64,000 nt of DNA from DATLGB01 sp964242305 (lineage in GTDB: Bacteria > Actinomycetota > Thermoleophilia > Solirubrobacterales > Solirubrobacteraceae). The notes under the pieces are model-generated. The model saw only the letters and a list, made by a program, of their open reading frames with translations. It did no database searches and was not told the DNA's origin. Below are positions 59,442 to 64,000 of this stretch, piece by piece (position 1 is the first letter of the stretch; every line of letters begins with the position of its first letter). The position numbers were made by a program, and so were the translations under genes. The DNA lies in assembly GCA_964242305.1 (NCBI GenBank), contig CAXTBB010000001.1:160780-224779 (forward strand). The letters are read 5' to 3'.

Positions 59442-62400
59442 GTGCGCCTGCCCACGCTCCTGCGCCAGCTGACCACGCCGGGTGACCGGGGCGGGCTGGC
59501 GGGCTCGGTGCAGTCGCGGCGCAGCGCGGAGCTGGAGCCGCGCACGACGACGGCCGACCGCGTCGTCGACTCGATCTGCCCGTTCTGCGCGGTCGGCTGC
59601 GGGCAGAAGCTCTACGTCAAGGACGAGAAGGTCGTCCACATCGAGGGCGACCCCGACTCCCCCATCTCCCGCGGCCGCTTGTGCCCGCGCGGGTCCTCGT
59701 CGCTGTCGCTGGTCAACTCCCCCACCCGGCAGACCAAGGCGCTCTACCGCGCGCCGCACGCGACCGACTGGGAGGAGATCGACCTCGACCGCGCCGTCGA
59801 CATGATCGCCGACCGCGTCATCGACACGCGCGCACGCACGTGGGACGCCGAGCACCGGCGCACGCTCGGCTTCGCGCACCTCGGCGGCGCGACGCTCGAC
59901 AACGAGGAGAACTACCTCATCAAGAAGGGCTTCAGCGCGCTGGGCGCGATCCAGATCGAGAACCAGGCGCGCATATGACACTCGAGCACGGTCCCCGGTC
60001 TGGGGACCTCGTTCGGGCGCGGAGGCGCCACCCAGTTCCTGCAGGACCTCGCCAACGCGGATTGCATCATCATCGAGGGCTCGAACATGGCCGAGTGCCA
60101 TCCGGTCGGGTTCCAGTGGGTGATGGAGGCGCGTGAGCGCGGCGCCGAGATCATCCACGTCGACCCGCGCTTCACGCGCACGAGCGCCGTCGCCGGCGAG
60201 CACGTCCCCATCCGGGTGGGGACGGACATCGCCTTCCTGGGCGCGCTGATCAACCACGTGCTCGAGGGCGAGCACTGGTTCAAGGAGTACGTGCTCGCCT
60301 ACACCAACGCGGCGACGCTGGTCGACCCCGAGTTCGTCGACACGGAGGACCTCGACGGCCTGTTCAGCGGCTTCGACGAGGCGACCAAGTCCTACGACCC
60401 GAGCTCGTGGACCTACGAGGACCTCGACATCGCCCCGACGGCCGGCCAGAGCACCGGCGAGCAGGCGCACGGCTCCCACGGCGGCGATCTCAAGGAGGGC
60501 CAGCCGCCCCACCGCGACCCGACCCTGGAGCACCCGCGCTGCGTCATGCAGGTCCTGCGCCGCCACTTCGCCCGCTACACGCCCGAGATGGTCGAACGCG
60601 TGTGCGGCATCCCCCAGGATCAGTTCGCGCGCGTGGCCGATGCGATCGTGCGCAACTCGGGCCGCGAGCGCACGACGGCGTTCGTCTACTCCGTCGGCTG
60701 GACGCATCACACCGTCGGCGTCCAGTACATCCGCGCCGCCTCCATCCTGCAGCTGCTGCTGGGCAACATGGGCCGGCCCGGCGGCGGCATCATGGCGCTG
60801 CGCGGGCACGCGTCCATCCAGGGCTCGACGGACATCCCGACGTTGTTCAACATCCTGCCCGGCTACCTGCCGATGCCGAAGGCCGGCGAGCACGACACGC
60901 TCGGCGACTACATCGAGGCGAACACGCCCGGCGCCGGCTTCTGGGGCCACGCCGACGCCTACATCATCTCGCTGCTGAAGGCGTGGTGGGGGGACGCGGC
61001 CACGCCGGAGAACGACTTCGCCTACGCCAACCTCCCGCAGCTGACCGGCGACCACTCGATCTACCCGACGATCATGGGCATGCAGGACGGCGACGTCGAG
61101 GGCTTCTTCGTGATGGGCGAGAACCCGACCGTCGGCTCGGCCAACGCCAAGCTGCACCGCCTCGGGATGGCCAGCCTCAAGTGGCTCGTCGTGCGCGACC
61201 TCCAGCTGATCGAGTCGGCCACGTTCTGGAAGGACGGCCCGGAGATCGAGACGGGCGAGATGGTCACGGAGGACATCGGCACGGAGGTCTTCTTCCTCCC
61301 GGGCGCGACGCACACCGAGAAGGACGGCTCGTTCACCAACACCCAGCGGCTGCTGCAGTGGCACAACAAGGCGGTCGAGCCGCCCGACGACTGCCGCTCG
61401 GAGCTGCACTTCACCTACCACCTGATCCGCCGCATCCGGGAGAAGCTGGCCGCCGCCGGCGACGCGCGCGATCGCCCGCTGCTCGACCTGACCTGGGACT
61501 ACCCCACGCACGGCGCGACCGCCGAGCCGTCCGCCGAGGCGGTCGCCCAGGAGATCTCCGGCTCCACGGTCGCCGACGGCAAGGCCCTGGACGGGTACCT
61601 GGATCTGGAGGCGGACGGGACCACCGCGTGCGGCTGCTGGATCTACTCCGGCTGCTACGCCGACGGGGTCAACCAGACCGCGCGACGCAAGCCCGGGTCC
61701 GAGCAGACGCCGGTGGCGCCCGAGTGGGGCTGGGCCTGGCCGCTGAACCGGCGCATGCTCTACAACCGCGCGTCGGCGGACCCCGCGGGCAACCCCTGGA
61801 GCGAGCGCAAGCGCTACGTCTGGTGGGACGGAGACGCCGGCAGGTGGACCGGCCACGACGTCCCCGACTTCAAGGCGACCATGGCGCCGGGTTACGTCCC
61901 GCAGAAGGGCGCGAAGGCCGAGGACGCCCTGCGCGGGGACGAGCCGTTCATCATGCAACCGGACGGCGTCGGCTGGCTGTGGGTGCCGATCGGCCTCGCC
62001 GACGGGCCGCTGCCCTCGCACTACGAGCCGCAGGAGTCACCCGCGCGCAACCCGCTGCATCCATCCGTGCAGGCGTCGCCGTCGCGCATGCAGTTCCCGC
62101 GCGAGGACAACCGCTACAACCCGACCGCGGGCGACCCCGGGGCCGCCGTCTTCCCCTTCGCGCTGCTCACCTACCGCATCGCCGAGCACCACACCGCGGG
62201 CGGCATGTCGCGCTTCCTGCCCTACCTGAGCGAGCTCGCGCCCGACCCGTTCGTCGAGGTCTCCCCCGAGCTGGCCGCGCTGCGCGGCCTCACCCACGGC
62301 GACTGGTGCACGATCGTGACCATGCGCACCGCCATCGAGGCCCGCGCGCTGGTCACCGACCGCATGCATCCTCAGGACATCGACGGCAAGACCGTCCACA

Positions 62401-62606
62401 CCGTCGGCCTCCCCTACCACTGGGGGCCGAACGGGCTGGCGACGGGCGACGCCGCCAACGACCTGATGCCGATCGTGCTCGACCGCAACGTGAAGATCTC
62501 CGAGTTCAAGGCGGCCACCTGCGACATCCAGCCGGGGAAGCGGCCGCGCGGCGAAGCCCTGCTGACGTACGTGGACGGCTACCGGCGGCGGGCGGACTCC
62601 GCATGA
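59442..62606 (+). CDS. fdhA: Formate dehydrogenase catalytic subunit, selenocysteine-containing (UGA at 59976-59978)
   Basis: A 1054-residue molybdenum/tungsten-bis-pterin enzyme that oxidises formate to CO2. GTG 59442 starts the N-terminus; the [4Fe-4S] site is CPFCAVGCGQKL with the fourth Cys in LCPRGSSS. The frame meets TGA at codon 179 in NQARI-U-HSSTVPGLGTSFGRG, the same place as the selenocysteine of E. coli FdnG/FdoG (NQARV-U-HGPTV...), and continues without other stops to 62606 through pterin-binding parts (GSNMAECHPVGFQWV, NMGRPGGGI, GENPTVGSANAKL). A hairpin fitted as a SECIS element follows. A gene caller treating TGA as stop would split it near 59978. Overlaps fdhB by ATGA. Confidence 0.92.
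59990..60008 (+). promoter_or_regulatory. SECIS-like hairpin decoding the fdhA UGA
   Basis: GGTCCCC (59990-59996) pairs perfectly with GGGGACC (60002-60008) around the loop GGTCT. The stem begins 11 bases after the TGA, the spacing of the E. coli fdhF element, whose apical loop also carries GGUCU. It is within the coding frame, as bacterial SECIS elements are. It would bind SelB-tRNA-Sec. Confidence 0.85.
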
Positions 62607-63391
62607 CCGCGCGCATGGGCTTCTTCACCGACACGTCGCTGTGCATCGGGTGCAAGGCGTGCGAGGTGGCCTGCAAGGAGTGGAACGAGGTCCCCGAGGA
62701 CGGCCTCGACTTCCTTGGGCTCTCCATGGACAACACGGGCGGGCTGGGCGCCTCGACGTGGCGCCACGTCGCCTTCATCGAGCAGCGCGTCGAGGATCCC
62801 GTGGACTCCATGCGCTGGCTCATGAGCTCCGACGTCTGCAAGCACTGCACGGAGGCCGCCTGCCTGGAGGTGTGCCCGACCGGCTCGCTGTTCCGGACGG
62901 AGTTCGGGACGGTCGTCGTGCAGGAGGACATCTGCAACGGCTGCGGCTACTGCGTCCCGGCCTGTCCGTTCGGCGTCATCGATCGACGGATCGGCGACAA
63001 GGAGACCAAGAACGTCGGCGTCGCGCAGAAGTGCACGCTGTGCTACGACCGGATCGGCGACGGCCAGACGCCGGCCTGCGCCCAGGCCTGTCCCACCGAG
63101 TCGATCCAGTTCGGCGATGTCGACGAGCTGCGGGAGCGGGCCGCGCACCGACTCGAGGAACTGCACGCGGCCGGCGTCAGCGATGCCCGGCTGTACGGCG
63201 CGGACCCCGAGGACGGCATCGGCGGCGCCGGGGCGATGTTCCTGCTGCTGGACGAGCCGGAGGTCTACGGGCTGCCGCCGGACCCGGTGGTCACCACCCG
63301 CGACCTGCCGGACATGTGGCGCACCGCCGGCGTCGCCGCGTTGACGCTTTTGGCCGGGGCGGTTTCGGCGTTCGTCGGCCGGCGCCGATGA
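62603..63391 (+). CDS. fdhB: Formate dehydrogenase iron-sulfur (beta) subunit
   Basis: 262 residues carrying four [4Fe-4S] clusters, with Cys sets CIGCKACEVACKEW, CKHCTEAACLEVCP, CNGCGYCVPACPFGV and CTLCYDRIGDG with CAQACP. It passes electrons from FdhA toward the membrane subunit. A hydrophobic helix near the C-terminus (AGVAALTLLAGAVSAFVG) would anchor it. Start ATG overlaps fdhA stop; its stop overlaps the next ATG. Confidence 0.94.
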   Translation: MTARMGFFTDTSLCIGCKACEVACKEWNEVPEDGLDFLGLSMDNTGGLGASTWRHVAFIEQRVEDPVDSMRWLMSSDVCKHCTEAACLEVCPTGSLFRTEFGTVVVQEDICNGCGYCVPACPFGVIDRRIGDKETKNVGVAQKCTLCYDRIGDGQTPACAQACPTESIQFGDVDELRERAAHRLEELHAAGVSDARLYGADPEDGIGGAGAMFLLLDEPEVYGLPPDPVVTTRDLPDMWRTAGVAALTLLAGAVSAFVGRRR

Positions 63392-64000
63392 CCGCGCAGC
63401 CGGGCACGAACGGCCGATCCGGCCCGCCGCCGGCGACCGGCGGTCGGCATGCCGCCCCCGGTAACGCCGGCCTGGGCGACACGATCGATCGGCACGCCGG
63501 CGGCAGTGGCGAAGGTCGACGCGGCCGGCGGCGTGGGGGCCGCGGCGGGCGCGGCGAGGAGAAGATGGTGCCCGACGCCGTCTTCACCTCCTACTACGGC
63601 CGCCCGGTGGTCAAGGCCTCGCCCTGGGAGGCTGACATCCCGGCCTACCTGTTCATGGGCGGGGTGGCTGCCGGGTCCTCACTGCTGGCCGTCGGCGCTG
63701 ATCTCACGGGCCGGGCTTCGCTGCGGCGGATCGGCCGGTACGGCGCGCTCACCGCCATCAGCATCTCGTTCGCCGCGCTGGTCCACGATCTCGGGAAGCC
63801 GTTGCGGTTCATCAACATGCTGCGGGTGGCCAAGCCGACGTCGCCGATGTCGGTCGGCACCTGGATCCTCACCGGCTACGGGCCCTTCGCCGGCCTTGCC
63901 GCCACCGCCGAGCTGCGCGGGCTGCGGCCCACCCGGCTCGGCTGGGCCGCCACGCTGCTGCGGCTGTCCGCCCGCCCCGCCGGCCTGGTCGCCGCGGTCG
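63388..64000 (+). CDS. nrfD: NrfD/PsrC-type membrane subunit, N-terminal part (cut by window edge)
   Basis: At least 204 residues from ATG 63388 (overlapping fdhB stop) to the window end. A long Gly/Arg-rich N-terminus (GEGRRGRRRGGRGGRGEEK) leads to FTSYYGRPVVKASPWEADIP, then NrfD family helices with MGGVAAGSSLLAVGADLTG and LVHDLGKPLRFINMLRV, the quinone-site features. Third subunit of the formate dehydrogenase; it would feed electrons to the quinone pool. Confidence 0.88.
   Translation, partial: MTAQPGTNGRSGPPPATGGRHAAPGNAGLGDTIDRHAGGSGEGRRGRRRGGRGGRGEEKMVPDAVFTSYYGRPVVKASPWEADIPAYLFMGGVAAGSSLLAVGADLTGRASLRRIGRYGALTAISISFAALVHDLGKPLRFINMLRVAKPTSPMSVGTWILTGYGPFAGLAATAELRGLRPTRLGWAATLLRLSARPAGLVAAV

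Noticed and set aside
59442..59978. A separate truncated formate dehydrogenase ending at TGA, with a second gene from ATG 60087
   Set aside because: Conserved residues (HSSTVPGLGTSFGRG and on) continue in frame through the TGA with a SECIS-like hairpin, so one selenoprotein gene explains the data better.
59316..62021. A 901-residue antisense frame over fdhA
   Set aside because: Arg/Gly/Val-rich shadow of a strongly conserved gene; no family match and no ribosome site.

Overview
The window is very GC-rich, gene-dense actinobacterial DNA. The gene set suggests the class Thermoleophilia (Solirubrobacter/Conexibacter/Baekduia-like): a two-domain glutamine-dependent NAD synthetase, an F420-dependent oxidoreductase, DUF5317/DUF1360/DUF4126 membrane proteins, CsbD and DUF892 stress proteins, and secreted proteins with Lys/Arg/Ala-rich C-terminal Ig-like domains. 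The taxonomy is inferred from gene content only. GTG starts, 4-base start/stop overlaps (ATGA, GTGA) and abutting divergent starts are common. I recognised no tRNA, rRNA or CRISPR array.

Layout. 1-2650: arsenic cassette with divergent arsR and aqpS-arsC around a palindromic operator; the arsR-side genes (GNAT, arsM) are broken and a TauE/SafE gene runs off the edge. 2650-3400: mostly empty, with a fossil antitoxin ORF. 3400-8130: secreted GH3 glycosidase plus a histidine kinase/response regulator pair. 8180-11160: small membrane proteins, two PRC-barrel paralogues and an AbiEi-like fusion. 11250-14440: beta-helix protein, phosphoesterase and two decayed genes. 14500-24920: RTX-type secreted protein, dehalogenase-like hydrolase, nadE, metalloprotease, type II NADH dehydrogenase, START-like proteins, cupin, secreted protein and sulfatase. 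24950-28530: sulfotransferase-cysD-cysNC, a PAPS-making operon divergent from the sulfatase. 28570-32660: HAD phosphatase, c-di-GMP enzyme, a 28-residue microprotein, and DUF5317, DUF1360 and CsbD genes. 32740-35430: copper module (monooxygenase-like protein, cupredoxin, patatin) with start/stop overlaps. 35280-45160: cupin, carbonic anhydrase, glycosidase lipoprotein, F420 enzyme, PhoD phosphatase, PPOX protein, scramblase-like protein, L,D-transpeptidase and a DUF892 fusion. 45200-49160: ruined recombinase-in-trio (RIT-like) element, TetR and SnoaL genes, bracketed by ATGCCGAG repeats. 49200-59390: ArsR/AHSA1 pair, ClpP, 7TM protein, SDRs, a second NarL-type two-component system, alcohol dehydrogenase, glyoxalase/AraC and a DUF4126 fusion. 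59440-64000: selenocysteine formate dehydrogenase operon (fdhA-fdhB-nrfD).

Two themes stand out. First, the formate dehydrogenase catalytic subunit is read through an in-frame TGA followed at E. coli-like spacing by a hairpin with a GGTCT loop, so it is very probably a selenoprotein that naive gene calling splits in two. Second, many otherwise conserved genes carry single-base frameshifts (arsM, patatin, hydrolase, SnoaL, recombinases) or internal deletions of family-defining segments (DUF2461, alpha/beta hydrolase, cold-shock protein, recombinase A/B). This is either real gene decay, concentrated at a few islands, or partly residual indel error in the assembly; read data would separate the two.
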